Of a DNA stretch of 32,093 nucleotides, positions 7,538 through 16,245 are shown piece after piece. How positions within the stretch are numbered: position 1 is the stretch's first letter; each line of letters begins with the position of its first letter. This DNA is from SAR202 cluster bacterium Casp-Chloro-G2 (GTDB lineage: Bacteria; Chloroflexota; Dehalococcoidia; Lucifugimonadales; UBA3495): NCBI GenBank assembly GCA_002816575.1, contig MUCI01000008.1, positions 1-32,093 on the forward strand, read 5' to 3'. The notes below the pieces were generated by a model. That model made no database searches. It was not told the origin of the DNA and saw only the letters and a list, made by a program, of their open reading frames with translations. The translations under genes were made by a program, and so were the position numbers.

Positions 7538-8929
7538 ATGCAGGAAGGCACACCACTACAATCTAGGCAGATAAACCGGGAGCTTCTCGTCTCCATCTTG
7601 AACTCGCCAAAATGGTTCTGGATGGCCGTCGGAATCCTAGGTTTGATCGTACTGTTCGCCATGGGCACCGCCGGCTTGATGATCAACAAGGGCATGGGTG
7701 TGACCGGCCTGAATCGCCCGGTGATGTGGGGCTTCTTCATCACCAACTTCGTCTTCTGGATCGGCATCAGCCACGCCGGGGTGATGCTCTCCGCGATACT
7801 ACGCCTATCCAAAGCCGAGTGGCGCCGTCCCGCCACCCGCGCGGCAGAGATCCTGACCGTCTTCTCGCTGATGACGGCCATGATGATGCCCCTGATTCAT
7901 ACAGGCCGGCCCTGGCGTTTGGTCTATTGGATCTACACGGTGCCCTTCGTGCCCTATGACTACGCACGTGGCATCTGGCCCAACGTTCGGTCGCCATTGG
8001 TCTGGGACCCCAGCGCGGTCTACACCTACCTAACCTCGAGCATACTGTTCGTTATCATCGCGCTGATACCCGACTTCGCCGTCCTGCGGGACCGCACCAC
8101 CGGCATCAGCAACAAGATTTACGGCATGCTGGCCATGGGTTGGCAGGGCAACCCCAGACAGTGGAAGCTGCAGATCATCGCCGGAGTCCTGCTCTCGGCC
8201 CTGATTCTTCCGGTGTTCGTCTCGGTGCACAGCATAGTGTCCTGGGACTTCGGTATGGCCGTGTCTGTCAAGTCGTGGCACTCCACGATCTTCGCACCTT
8301 ACTTCGTAGTCGGCGCGGTCCATTCCGGCGTGTCCGCCGTGGCCTTCGTGCTGATCATCCTTCGCTACATCTACGGCTGGCAGAACTACATCCGGCACGA
8401 ACACATCGACGCTTTGGCCCGCCTGCTCATCGTGGTGGCCACCGGATGGTTCTACTTCCTGGTCATGGAGATTGTCTTTGGCTTCTACGGCCGGGAGGCG
8501 GACGAGATCGCGGTTAGAAACCTGCAATTCATGATTACGCCGTGGAACATATGGATGATGATCTTCGTCGGAGTCACCTACTTCTTGCCGGTGGCCATCT
8601 GGCTGAGCCGTTCCGCCCGTAGGAACCTCTGGATCATGTCCCTCGCCTGCATCTCGGTCAACGTGGGCATGTGGCTGGAGCGCTTCTTGATCATCGTGCC
8701 CGGCCTGGCCCGTAAACAGCTGTTGACGTTCGACTGGTACACCTACACTCCCAGTGCGGTGGAATGGATAATCGTTGGCGCTACATTCGCCATGGTTTCC
8801 ATGCTGATGCTGGTCATCGCCCGTGTGGTGCCTCTGATCCCGCTCTATGACATCAAAGAGGGCGAGATATTGAGGACCGAGATAAAGATCGGCCGGGTTA
8901 GCGTCCCCGCTACTTTCCGGGAAGACTAG
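7538..8929 (+). CDS. actC: ActC: NrfD-type quinol-binding membrane subunit of ACIII
   Basis: The 463-residue protein has about ten membrane helices. The region at about residues 50-130 (NRPVMWGFFITNFVFWIGI, then SHAGVMLSAIL, WRRPATRAAEILTVF and PLIHTGRPWR) closely follows the conserved core of ActC, the integral subunit that binds quinol and meets the FeS subunit. The His in SHAG and the His and Arg in HTGRPWR are conserved polar residues of this family near the quinol site. The start follows the previous NrfD-type gene by 75 bases. ActD follows after 80 bases. This assignment is firm at family level, and ActC rather than ActF is chosen because of that core. Confidence 0.88.
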   Translation: MQEGTPLQSRQINRELLVSILNSPKWFWMAVGILGLIVLFAMGTAGLMINKGMGVTGLNRPVMWGFFITNFVFWIGISHAGVMLSAILRLSKAEWRRPATRAAEILTVFSLMTAMMMPLIHTGRPWRLVYWIYTVPFVPYDYARGIWPNVRSPLVWDPSAVYTYLTSSILFVIIALIPDFAVLRDRTTGISNKIYGMLAMGWQGNPRQWKLQIIAGVLLSALILPVFVSVHSIVSWDFGMAVSVKSWHSTIFAPYFVVGAVHSGVSAVAFVLIILRYIYGWQNYIRHEHIDALARLLIVVATGWFYFLVMEIVFGFYGREADEIAVRNLQFMITPWNIWMMIFVGVTYFLPVAIWLSRSARRNLWIMSLACISVNVGMWLERFLIIVPGLARKQLLTFDWYTYTPSAVEWIIVGATFAMVSMLMLVIARVVPLIPLYDIKEGEILRTEIKIGRVSVPATFRED

Positions 8930-9009
8930 CCAGTAAGATTAGCCGGAAACACTCGCCCAAATACTAAGTAAACAACTATTCAAGAGTAGGGAACTCGAGG
9001 AAACAAAAG

Positions 9010-9534
9010 ATGGCGAAAGCACCGATATTAGGGCTGTTTGAGACCGCCGACAACGCCGCCGACGCCGGCGACGCGCTGAAAGCCGCTGGCGTGCCCCAGA
9101 CCGATTACGACTTTCTTACCGACACACCGTATCCAGAGGGTGCGTTCGGAGAGCGGCACGAAGGCCACCGGCTCTACATATTCCCCTTCGTTGGCGCCCT
9201 GATCGGACTAACCGTGGGAGTCATGCTCACGTCGATGACCTCCATGGCCTATCCTCTAGTGCAGGGCGGCAAGCCGATCATGTCCCTGCCTCCCATGGCG
9301 GTGGTGACCTACGAAAGCACCATGCTGACGGCCATCATCTTCACCATCATCGGAATCATCTTTGAATCGCGGCTCCCCGCGTTCAAGCAGGGACTGTACG
9401 ACACCCGCATCACCGAGGGGTACATCGGAGTCTTAGCCAATGTGGAAGAAGACCAACTGACTTCAACGCAAACACTGCTGACCCAAGCCGGAGCCATCGA
9501 CGTAGTACGGAACAGCGGAGGGCCAGGGGCCTAA
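9010..9534 (+). CDS. actD: ActD: DUF3341 membrane subunit of ACIII
   Basis: The 174-residue protein has a soluble N-terminal domain (about 1-54, starting AKAPILGLFETADNAADAG) of the DUF3341 type and two membrane helices at about 55-78 and 102-118. The GLFE and YPEGAFGE-like segments and the RLPAF after the second helix are typical of ActD. In ACIII structures ActD caps the cytoplasmic side of the membrane subunits; it has no redox cofactor. AGGAA lies a few bases before the ATG. Its TAA overlaps the actE ATG by one base (TAATG), so the two are probably translationally coupled. Confidence 0.9.
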   Translation: MAKAPILGLFETADNAADAGDALKAAGVPQTDYDFLTDTPYPEGAFGERHEGHRLYIFPFVGALIGLTVGVMLTSMTSMAYPLVQGGKPIMSLPPMAVVTYESTMLTAIIFTIIGIIFESRLPAFKQGLYDTRITEGYIGVLANVEEDQLTSTQTLLTQAGAIDVVRNSGGPGA

Positions 9535-10061
9535 TGATTAACCGGGTCAACACGGATTCACCGATTCTGCCCGCTCACAAAGGCCGCGGCATCAAGCGCT
9601 GGCTCGTCGGGATTGCCATGCTCTTCGGCATCGTGGTGGTTGGCTGCTCCCAAGGTAGCTACCCTGTGGACATCTTCTACGAGCAGCATTACCAGCAGTC
9701 CTACAAATCGCATGAACCGCCTCGCCTGATTGGTGTGGCTGGGGCTGTGGCCTTTTACCCGGCCGCCGCCTCAGTGGTGACCAACTCGGGAGCGGATCTG
9801 TACCTCGTCAACTGCCAGGTGTGCCACGGCGCCGACGCCAAGGGAACCGGGCCCGTGTTGAACAAGATGCAGGACGTTTACGGTTACACGCCCATCGTAG
9901 ACCCAAACATCACAACCCGTCCGATATCGTTCATCGCGGCCAGACTCGCATCCAACACTCGCCCGCTGGGCCCCACATCAGTCATGCCGCCATTCGGCAA
10001 GTTGCTTAGCGCCGACGAGCGCATGGCCATCGCCGAGTACGTCGGCTCCCTGCCAAAATAA
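9534..10061 (+). CDS. actE: ActE: monohaem cytochrome c lipoprotein of ACIII
   Basis: The 175-residue protein has an N-terminal hydrophobic segment (about 23-37) ending in the lipobox VVGC with Cys38 as the probable lipidated residue. It carries one CxxCH motif (NCQVCHGADAKGTG) and a later VMPPFG segment whose Met is the probable sixth haem ligand. The YPVDIFYEQHYQQSYKSHEPP segment after the anchor (split across residues about 43-64) resembles ActE. It would sit on the outer face, receive electrons from ActA and deliver them to a soluble carrier or oxidase. Start overlaps the actD stop. It is the last ACIII gene before a 119-base gap; no terminal oxidase follows. Confidence 0.88.
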   Translation: MINRVNTDSPILPAHKGRGIKRWLVGIAMLFGIVVVGCSQGSYPVDIFYEQHYQQSYKSHEPPRLIGVAGAVAFYPAAASVVTNSGADLYLVNCQVCHGADAKGTGPVLNKMQDVYGYTPIVDPNITTRPISFIAARLASNTRPLGPTSVMPPFGKLLSADERMAIAEYVGSLPK

Positions 10062-10180
10062 CCGGAGCTGATTAGCCGTACCTTTATAATCACTTAAGTA
10101 ACCATATCGAGAAAGGGATAACCTGGCCGCACCAGCAAGCCGGAGCACATGGGGGTTGTGCTTCAGGAAGCGGTTGATAT

Positions 10181-10813
10181 ATGAACACTTCGTACTCAAA
10201 CCCCTATGCCACCCGGCTCTGCCTCAAAGCCTTCCTGTCTTTGGCCGTCTTGGCCGCGTTGGTCACTCTGTTCCCCAGTCTGAGCGGCCAGGCCAACGCC
10301 CAAACCCCTCCACCCGTTTTCAGCGACGCCGTCGAGAACAGCGCCCAGAGCATCGACCGCATGATCATGTGCCCGGTCTGTCCGTCCAAGACCATCGATC
10401 AGGCCCAAGAGGTCGAGATATCCCGTCAGATGCGGGTGATAGTTCGGGAGATGCTGGCCGACGGCAGCGAACGCCAAGAGATACTAGACTTCTTCGTGCA
10501 GCGCTACGGCCAGGACATCTTGGCCGCCCCGCCCAAGTCGGGCGCCAACCTGGTCGCCTGGCTGTTGCCGGTTGGTGGCGTGGCCGCCGCATTGGTGGCC
10601 GTATTCTTCGTGATTCGCGCCATGACCAACCGTTCCACGGCGCCCGCGGTTTCCATACCCGCTCCAGACGACAGTCTGTCCCCCTATCTGCAATTGGTTG
10701 ACCGCCATCTGTTGTTAAACCAAGGCGGCACATCCAACCGGACCGGTACCGGCGTACAATCCCCTGGTACCGAACCGCCTAAGGCAGACCCCGAAGCTAA
10801 CAAGGGAGATTAA
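10181..10813 (+). CDS. ccmH: CcmH-type cytochrome c maturation protein
   Basis: The 210-residue protein has a signal-like hydrophobic segment (about 15-32), a periplasmic helical domain, a second membrane helix at about 125-145, and a polar tail. The redox motif is MCPVCPSKTI with C64 and C67, corresponding to the LRCxxCQNQSI motif of CcmH, which reduces apocytochrome c or helps present it for haem ligation. The QEILDFFVQRYGQDILAAPP segment is characteristic of the family. AGGAAG lies about 11 bases before the ATG. The gap after actE contains a perfect TATAAT (10085-10090) but no good -35, so an internal promoter is only possible. The stop directly abuts the ccmF ATG. Confidence 0.88.
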   Translation: MNTSYSNPYATRLCLKAFLSLAVLAALVTLFPSLSGQANAQTPPPVFSDAVENSAQSIDRMIMCPVCPSKTIDQAQEVEISRQMRVIVREMLADGSERQEILDFFVQRYGQDILAAPPKSGANLVAWLLPVGGVAAALVAVFFVIRAMTNRSTAPAVSIPAPDDSLSPYLQLVDRHLLLNQGGTSNRTGTGVQSPGTEPPKADPEANKGD

Positions 10814-12805
10814 ATGGCCGACCTGGGAGCAATAAGCCTCTGGATCGCCCTGGCCCTGGCAGCCTACTCCACCATCGGCTCGGTGGCGGGCAAGATACGC
10901 ACGTCGCCCGCGTTGGTGGAGAGCGCCCAGTCGGCCATGTATGGCGCCGCGCTGGCCCTGCTTGTAGCCACATTCAGCCTGGTGATCGGCTTCATCAGCC
11001 GCGATTTTGAGATCGCCTACGTGGCCGCCCACAGCGACCTGGCCATGCCCTCCCAGTTTACCTGGGTTGCGTTTTACGCCGGAAACGAGGGCTCACTGCT
11101 GTTCATCGCCGTCACCCTCGCCATCATGGCGTCTTTGGCCGTCTGGCGGGCGCCGGAGAAGCTCAGAGACGCCCTGCCGTACACCACCGCCGTGTTGATG
11201 CTCACTCTGACATTCTTCCTGGCCGTGACATCAGTCATGGCCAATCCCTTCGACAAATTGCCGTTCACTCCCGCCGACGGTGAAGGGATAAACCCGCTGC
11301 TGACACACTTCGGCATGTTCTTCCATCCCCCGGCGTTGATGGCCGGTCTGATCAGCATCACCATCCCCTTGGCCTTCGCCACTGGGTCATTGTTGGCCGG
11401 CAAGAGCGGCGACGAATGGGTCGATGTCGGGCGGGTCTGGGGAATCATCTCCTGGGTGTTATTGGCCAGCGGACTGCTTTTGGGTTCGTGGTGGGCCTAC
11501 ACGATCCTGGGTTGGGGCGGCTTCTGGTTCTGGGACCCGGTAGAGAATGCCGCGTTCATGCCCTGGCTGGCCCTGACCGCGTTCATCCACTCAATCATGG
11601 TCCAGAAACGGCGGGGCATGTTCCGGATGTGGAACATCGTCCTGATCAACGTGGCCTTCGGTCTTGCCCTGTACGGCATGTTCATGAACCGGGGCGGCTC
11701 GGTCCCGTCGGTCCATTCCTTCGGGGCCTCGGCCTTGGGTTGGATATTCCTGATGTTCCTGGCGATCGGGGTGATTGTCCCCTTCGCGATATTCATCTGG
11801 CGCTACCCGCTGCTGAAGAGCGCGCGGAACCTGGACTCAATGCTCTCCAGGGAGGCGGCGTTCCTGGTCAACAATCTCCTGTTCTTGGCCATCGCCTTCG
11901 TCACCCTTTGGGGCACGGTCTACCCATTGATCTCGCGCCTGTTCAATAACGAGGAGATCACGGTGTCCCGTCCCTTCTACGACCAGGTAAATGGCCCGCT
12001 GATGCTGGCCCTGGTATTCCTGATGGGCGTCGGACCGCTTATTCCATGGCGCAAAGCCAACTTGGACAGCCTCAGAAGGTCTCTGTTGCCACCGGCCATC
12101 GGTGGTCTGGCAACCGTGGCCGTCCTGGCGGCTCTGGGACTGCATAAGAACTACGCCTTGATCGCCTTCGGGCTGGCGGCCTTCGTGACTTCCGGCATCC
12201 TCATGGAATGGTACCGGGGCGCCCGCTCGCGCCACCGAAGCTCGGGGGAGAATTACGCGGCCGCCTTCCTCCACCTGATCTGGGCCAACCGGCCTCGCTA
12301 CGGCGGCTATATCGTGCACTTATCGGTGGTCATGGTCACGCTGGGCATAGTCGGCGCATCATTCTTCAGCATCCAAAAAGACGTTGTGCTCAACCCCGGA
12401 GAGTCCGTGTCAATCTCGGACTACGAATTGGTCTACCTGGGCAGCGTCGAGACGCCCAAGGGCAACCGCACCGAGTTCGCATCCACCGTGCAGATCTTCC
12501 GGGGCGGCGACCTCCTGGAGACCATCCAGACCAAGCGCGCCTTCTATCCCAGCTTCAACATGGCTTCCACCAACGCCGCCATCCGGTCAACGCCGGTGGA
12601 GGACCTGTACATCGTCCCCAGCGAGAACATGCCCGACGGCAGCGTGGGATTCCGGATCCTGGTCAACCCGCTGATCTGGTGGATGTGGGTGGCGGGCCCG
12701 GTGATGGTGATAGGCACAGTGATTGCCCTGTGGCCGCAGACCGTCCCTGTCCCAGCCAGGGCGCCGAGTCCGGGCAGGGTTGCAACCAGGCCCACGGCCG
12801 CCTGA
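10814..12805 (+). CDS. ccmF: CcmF: cytochrome c haem lyase
   Basis: The 663-residue protein has about 14-15 membrane helices. The WWD haem-handling motif is complete at about 226-251 (GSWWAYTILGWGGFWFWDPV, then ENAAFMPW). His165 and His171 lie in the preceding LTHFGMFFHPP loop, one of the family's conserved His regions. A periplasmic domain near residues 515-610 precedes a last helix. CcmF ligates haem to apocytochrome c with CcmH, here the gene immediately before it. Starts just after the ccmH stop with GGGAG as ribosome site. Ccm genes for haem export and chaperoning (ccmC, ccmE) are not in the window. Confidence 0.93.
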   Translation: MADLGAISLWIALALAAYSTIGSVAGKIRTSPALVESAQSAMYGAALALLVATFSLVIGFISRDFEIAYVAAHSDLAMPSQFTWVAFYAGNEGSLLFIAVTLAIMASLAVWRAPEKLRDALPYTTAVLMLTLTFFLAVTSVMANPFDKLPFTPADGEGINPLLTHFGMFFHPPALMAGLISITIPLAFATGSLLAGKSGDEWVDVGRVWGIISWVLLASGLLLGSWWAYTILGWGGFWFWDPVENAAFMPWLALTAFIHSIMVQKRRGMFRMWNIVLINVAFGLALYGMFMNRGGSVPSVHSFGASALGWIFLMFLAIGVIVPFAIFIWRYPLLKSARNLDSMLSREAAFLVNNLLFLAIAFVTLWGTVYPLISRLFNNEEITVSRPFYDQVNGPLMLALVFLMGVGPLIPWRKANLDSLRRSLLPPAIGGLATVAVLAALGLHKNYALIAFGLAAFVTSGILMEWYRGARSRHRSSGENYAAAFLHLIWANRPRYGGYIVHLSVVMVTLGIVGASFFSIQKDVVLNPGESVSISDYELVYLGSVETPKGNRTEFASTVQIFRGGDLLETIQTKRAFYPSFNMASTNAAIRSTPVEDLYIVPSENMPDGSVGFRILVNPLIWWMWVAGPVMVIGTVIALWPQTVPVPARAPSPGRVATRPTAA

Positions 12806-12845
12806 CCGGCCTTCCTTCTCTGATACGCTAATAAACTGGAACCCA

Positions 12846-13334
12846 ATGGAAGCGGAAACCGTAATATCCCTCGTCCTCGGAACGGCATTGGCTATCTTCA
12901 GCGTCGTCCTGGTCGGCTATTCATTCCTCCGGGGGCAGGCTGCTGTCACGCAGCCACTATCCAATGACTCGTCGGACGATTCGACGGGCCACGCCCGATA
13001 TATACCAACGGGGAACGATGACCCGGCCCTGGCCGACATCTTCGACGCCATCCGCACCCTTGAGTTGGAGAACAGCTTGGGCCGCATGCACGAGAAGGAT
13101 TTCCAAGAACAGTTCCAAGCGTACCGAATCCAGGCCGCCACGGTACTAAGAAACCAGCTTGAGGCCGGCCTTGGCGACCCCACGTGGGTGCTGGAGCAGG
13201 AGATTCTTCTGGCCCGGGACGCTCAGGAAAACCCCAACCGAATCACCACCCCGTGCCCCAACTGCAGTGCGGCCGTTTCGCGGTCCAGCGACGACTGCCC
13301 GCACTGCGGCGCCGACATGGAACGCCGGCCATGA
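12846..13334 (+). CDS. Membrane-anchored zinc-ribbon protein, CcmI-like (uncharacterised)
   Basis: The 162-residue protein starts at an ATG (12846) 40 bases after ccmF; a longer upstream extension of the frame lies inside ccmF and is rejected. It has one N-terminal membrane helix (about 7-27), a polar linker, a helical segment (about 60-120) with DIFDAIRTLELENSLGRM followed by KDFQEQFQAYR, and a C-terminal zinc ribbon of the form CPNC...CPHC. The helical segment resembles the helical pair after the anchor in CcmI, which scaffolds CcmF and CcmH and binds apocytochrome. The zinc ribbon is not part of classical CcmI. The function is unproven; position between ccmF and a thioredoxin-like gene suggests apocytochrome handling. 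Its stop overlaps the next start (ATGA). Confidence 0.8.
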   Translation: MEAETVISLVLGTALAIFSVVLVGYSFLRGQAAVTQPLSNDSSDDSTGHARYIPTGNDDPALADIFDAIRTLELENSLGRMHEKDFQEQFQAYRIQAATVLRNQLEAGLGDPTWVLEQEILLARDAQENPNRITTPCPNCSAAVSRSSDDCPHCGADMERRP

Positions 13335-14572
13335 TCGCCAGACCACTCATGCTGGCGGCCCTGGTCTTCGCTTTGTACCTGGTTTCTGCCGGCGGGACCA
13401 ACGTTGCCGCGCAGGAAACCACCACCATCCGGGGCCAGGTGGTCAACGGCACCGCAGGCGCAGACCTGCCAGACGGGCTTGGCGTTCTGATGCTCATATC
13501 CGGAGCGGGCGAAGCGTTGGCGGGCACCGGACAAACCACGGCCGATGCCCAGGGCCAGTTCGTGTTCAACGACGTTCAGATACAGGATGGAGATAACCTG
13601 ACCGTCAGCGTGGAACATCTGGGTGTCTTCTACGGCGTATCATTGACCGCCGAGGAACTGAAGACCACTGACGAGCTCGTCTTGACCGTCTATGAGACCA
13701 CCAACGATGCATCGATCATCCGGGTGGAGCGCCAGGTGATGGTGATCGCCGCCGTGGACAGGGGCGAGCAGTTGGTCAGCGCCGTCGAGTTTGTCCGCGT
13801 CTTAAATCCCACCGACCAGACGCTGATGCCCGACCTGGCAAACGTGCCGCCCATCAGCTTCCTGAGGTTCGCCTTGCCGCCGGATGCCGCGGAGTTGAAG
13901 GTACAGTCCGACCTTCCCGGTGGGGATGTCGCGACCATCGGGACCGGGTTCGCCCTCACCTCCCCCGTCATGCCCGGCTCCCACAGCATCGATTTCTCTT
14001 ACGCCTTCCCCTACGGCAGCGCCACCCTGTCATACCGGAAGACCCTGCCCCAGGGCGCGGGGATCTTCCAAGTGCTGGTGCCGGACAGCGTCCCGGATCT
14101 GGCCGTCTCAGAACTGGACCTGATCGACTCAGTTAACATCCAGGGCACGTCATACCGGACCTACGAAGGGAGAAACTACCTTCCGGGCCAGGGACTTGAC
14201 CTGGAGATCACCGGACTACCCATGCCCGGGGTCTGGCAGCGACTCTCCAGTTCTGTTTCTGAAGGCACGTTCTGGCAGAACGCGATCCCGATCGCCTTGG
14301 GCGCGGTCTTGGCTACCATGCTGCTGTGGGGCCTGATACGGGGCTACCGGCCAGCCCCGGCGGCGGTGGCGGACGCAAACCGGGCCACAGTGCCCGTGGA
14401 CCGGGCGAGGAGGACACAGGTGGTCCGGGCCGTGGCAGCCCTGGATCAGAGTTTCCAGAAAGGCGGCGTCTCCGAAGCCGACTACCGCAACCAACGGCAG
14501 GAACTGGTGGCCCGTATCTTGGGTCCCGGCGCAATACCGGATAAAGAACCAGCAGAGGACCGCCCAGAATGA
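13331..14572 (+). CDS. Exported beta-rich protein with C-terminal anchor and CcmI-like tail (uncharacterised)
   Basis: The 413-residue protein starts at the ATG overlapping the previous stop (ATGA), which gives a clean signal peptide (about 1-27, ending near VAAQE). An N-terminal beta-sandwich-like domain (IRGQVVNGTAG onward to about 115) resembles carboxypeptidase-regulatory folds. A second beta-rich region follows to about 310. A membrane helix at about 320-338 is followed by a cytoplasmic tail with ALDQSFQKGGVSEADYRNQR, a helix pair of the same sort as in the preceding zinc-ribbon protein and in CcmI. I do not recognise a named family. Its place inside the ccm gene run, with overlapping stop/start codons on both sides, suggests a structural role in cytochrome c maturation at the outer face. 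There is no Cys pair for redox chemistry. Confidence 0.8.
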   Translation: MIARPLMLAALVFALYLVSAGGTNVAAQETTTIRGQVVNGTAGADLPDGLGVLMLISGAGEALAGTGQTTADAQGQFVFNDVQIQDGDNLTVSVEHLGVFYGVSLTAEELKTTDELVLTVYETTNDASIIRVERQVMVIAAVDRGEQLVSAVEFVRVLNPTDQTLMPDLANVPPISFLRFALPPDAAELKVQSDLPGGDVATIGTGFALTSPVMPGSHSIDFSYAFPYGSATLSYRKTLPQGAGIFQVLVPDSVPDLAVSELDLIDSVNIQGTSYRTYEGRNYLPGQGLDLEITGLPMPGVWQRLSSSVSEGTFWQNAIPIALGAVLATMLLWGLIRGYRPAPAAVADANRATVPVDRARRTQVVRAVAALDQSFQKGGVSEADYRNQRQELVARILGPGAIPDKEPAEDRPE

Positions 14573-15135
14573 GTAAACGCGTCTGGATCATGCTGGGCGG
14601 GGGCGTGCCTCTCGCGGCTTTGATCGCCCTGCTAGCTTGGGCTTCCATCGTCACCGGCGGCAATCCGGGCGGCCTGGCCGTGAACTCCAACTTTTCTGAA
14701 GCTGAGGTTGATTCCGGAACGGCCAGGGACTTTGAACTGGAACTGATCGGCGCACGGGCCGGCGAAACCATCAGGCTGTCCGACCTGCGCGGCAAGGTCG
14801 TGATGGTCGACTTCTGGGCTTCCTGGTGCCAGCCCTGCCGCATCGAAGCCCCCATCCTGACCAAGGTGTACCAGGAGTACCAAGGACAACCGGTGGAGTT
14901 CATCGGAGTGGACATCTGGGACAGCCCGGGCGATGCCGAGACCTTCATGCAGCAGGAGAGCACGCCGTATCCCAACGGGCACGATGCCACCGGCGCCATC
15001 GCCGTCAATTACGGTGTCCGTGGTATCCCAGAGAAGTATTTCATCGCACCGGACGGTTCCCTGGTCAAGAAACTGTCGGGGCCATTGACTGAAACGGTCC
15101 TGCGGAACACGATTAACGAGATATTACAGAGATAG
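14569..15135 (+). CDS. Membrane-anchored thioredoxin-like protein (ResA/TlpA/CcmG type)
   Basis: The 188-residue protein has an N-terminal anchor (about 6-28) and a thioredoxin fold with the active site WCQPC (C87, C90) after DFWAS, and the cis-Pro region GIPEKYFIAPDG. Members of this family keep apocytochrome cysteines reduced for haem attachment; the order CcmH, CcmF, two CcmI-like proteins, then this protein fits that job well. Its ATG overlaps the previous stop (ATGA), so it is probably translationally coupled. No CcdA/DsbD-type electron donor is visible in the window. ResA, TlpA and CcmG cannot be separated by eye. Confidence 0.9.
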   Translation: MSKRVWIMLGGGVPLAALIALLAWASIVTGGNPGGLAVNSNFSEAEVDSGTARDFELELIGARAGETIRLSDLRGKVVMVDFWASWCQPCRIEAPILTKVYQEYQGQPVEFIGVDIWDSPGDAETFMQQESTPYPNGHDATGAIAVNYGVRGIPEKYFIAPDGSLVKKLSGPLTETVLRNTINEILQR

Positions 15136-15157
15136 CGGGTTCCGGTAGGGGGATTTA

Positions 15158-16159
15158 ATGAGTACGCCACGGGTAGCCATAGCCATGGACTGGGGAGGGA
15201 CCTGGACCAGGGTCGCAGTGATTAACCAACAGGGCGAGACCCTCTGGCAAACCAGGGAGCCCAACCCCCAGGGCAGCAGCAAGGAAGAATACCTGAGAAA
15301 CGCCGAATCTCTGCTTGACACCGCCATTCAACAGGCCGGCGGGTCCGTGGCCGGCATCGGCGCCGCCTTGGCCGGCCCCATTGAACCCACCACCGGCACT
15401 TTCTATCAACCGCCCAACCTGCCAGTGCTGGACGGCGTTTCCTTCAAATCCCTGTGGGAGAAGCGGTTCTCACTGCCCGTTTGGGTGGGCAACGACGCCA
15501 ACCTGGCCGCACTGGGCGAGTATCAATTCGGGGCCGGGAAGGAGTCAGCCGACAACGGCCGCCCGGTGAAAACCCTTTTCTACGTGACCGTCAGCACCGG
15601 AGTCGGCGGCGGGCTGGTGGACAATGGCTCGGTCTTCCTCGGGGCGAACGGCCTGACCGCTGAGGTCGGCCATACCCTGGTCGACTCATCCGATAGCGCC
15701 CTTTCCTGCAATTGCGGCTCCAAAGGCTGCCTCGAAGCCATGGCCTCCGGTACCGGCATCGAACGCATCGCCAGGGCAAAGCTGGCTTCCGGCGCTCACC
15801 CCGGCTCAACCCTTGCCGAACTGGACGAAGACCAGATCGACTCCGAGGCGGTCTTCGACGCCGCAGGTAATGGCGACGCCTTAGCCATCTCCATCCTAGA
15901 CGGCGCGGTGGCCGCCCTGGCCATTGGCCTGACCAACATTGTCCACCTGTTCAACCCAGACATGATCGTGCTTGGCGGCGGTGTAACCGACGGCCTGGTG
16001 AAGCTGGACCTTCTATCAAAGATCCATCAGCAGATACTAGACCGCACCATGAGCGAACTGCATAAGGAGTTCCAATTCACCTCAGCCCGTTTGGGCGACT
16101 CGGTGGGTCTGGCCGGGGCCGCCGCTCTGGTCTGGGCGAAGTTGGAGCAGCAGAGCTAG
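15158..16159 (+). CDS. ROK-family sugar kinase (glucokinase-like)
   Basis: The 333-residue protein begins with the ATP-binding DWGGT (11-15). It holds the ROK sugar-binding and catalytic GNDAN segment, the STGVGGGLV phosphate loop, EVGHTLV, and the zinc-binding CNCGSKGCLEA. There is no N-terminal helix-turn-helix, so it is a kinase and not a NagC/Mlc-type repressor. The likely reaction is ATP-dependent phosphorylation of glucose or a related hexose; the exact sugar cannot be read. It starts 22 bases after the thioredoxin-like gene with AGGGGGA as ribosome site, so it may share that transcript although its function is unrelated to cytochrome maturation. Confidence 0.9.
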   Translation: MSTPRVAIAMDWGGTWTRVAVINQQGETLWQTREPNPQGSSKEEYLRNAESLLDTAIQQAGGSVAGIGAALAGPIEPTTGTFYQPPNLPVLDGVSFKSLWEKRFSLPVWVGNDANLAALGEYQFGAGKESADNGRPVKTLFYVTVSTGVGGGLVDNGSVFLGANGLTAEVGHTLVDSSDSALSCNCGSKGCLEAMASGTGIERIARAKLASGAHPGSTLAELDEDQIDSEAVFDAAGNGDALAISILDGAVAALAIGLTNIVHLFNPDMIVLGGGVTDGLVKLDLLSKIHQQILDRTMSELHKEFQFTSARLGDSVGLAGAAALVWAKLEQQS

Positions 16160-16205
16160 CAGATCCCCGCCGCCCCATAGCCATCTGCCCGGTTTGTGCT
16201 ACTCT

Positions 16206-16224
16206 AATCGCTAAATCTGCGATT
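16206..16224. repeat. Small inverted repeat before the VWA-phosphatase-kinase triad
   Basis: AATCGC (16206-16211) and GCGATT (16219-16224) form a perfect 6-bp inverted repeat around 7 bases, 22 bases before the VWA start codon. It could be an operator or a small hairpin. No convincing promoter is seen around it. Confidence 0.3.
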
Positions 16225-16245
16225 CGCGCGCCTTGGGAGTGAGCC

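Noticed and set aside
12723-12845. A longer start for the zinc-ribbon protein inside ccmF
   Set aside because: The extension overlaps the conserved end of ccmF in another frame; ATG 12846 leads straight into the membrane anchor.
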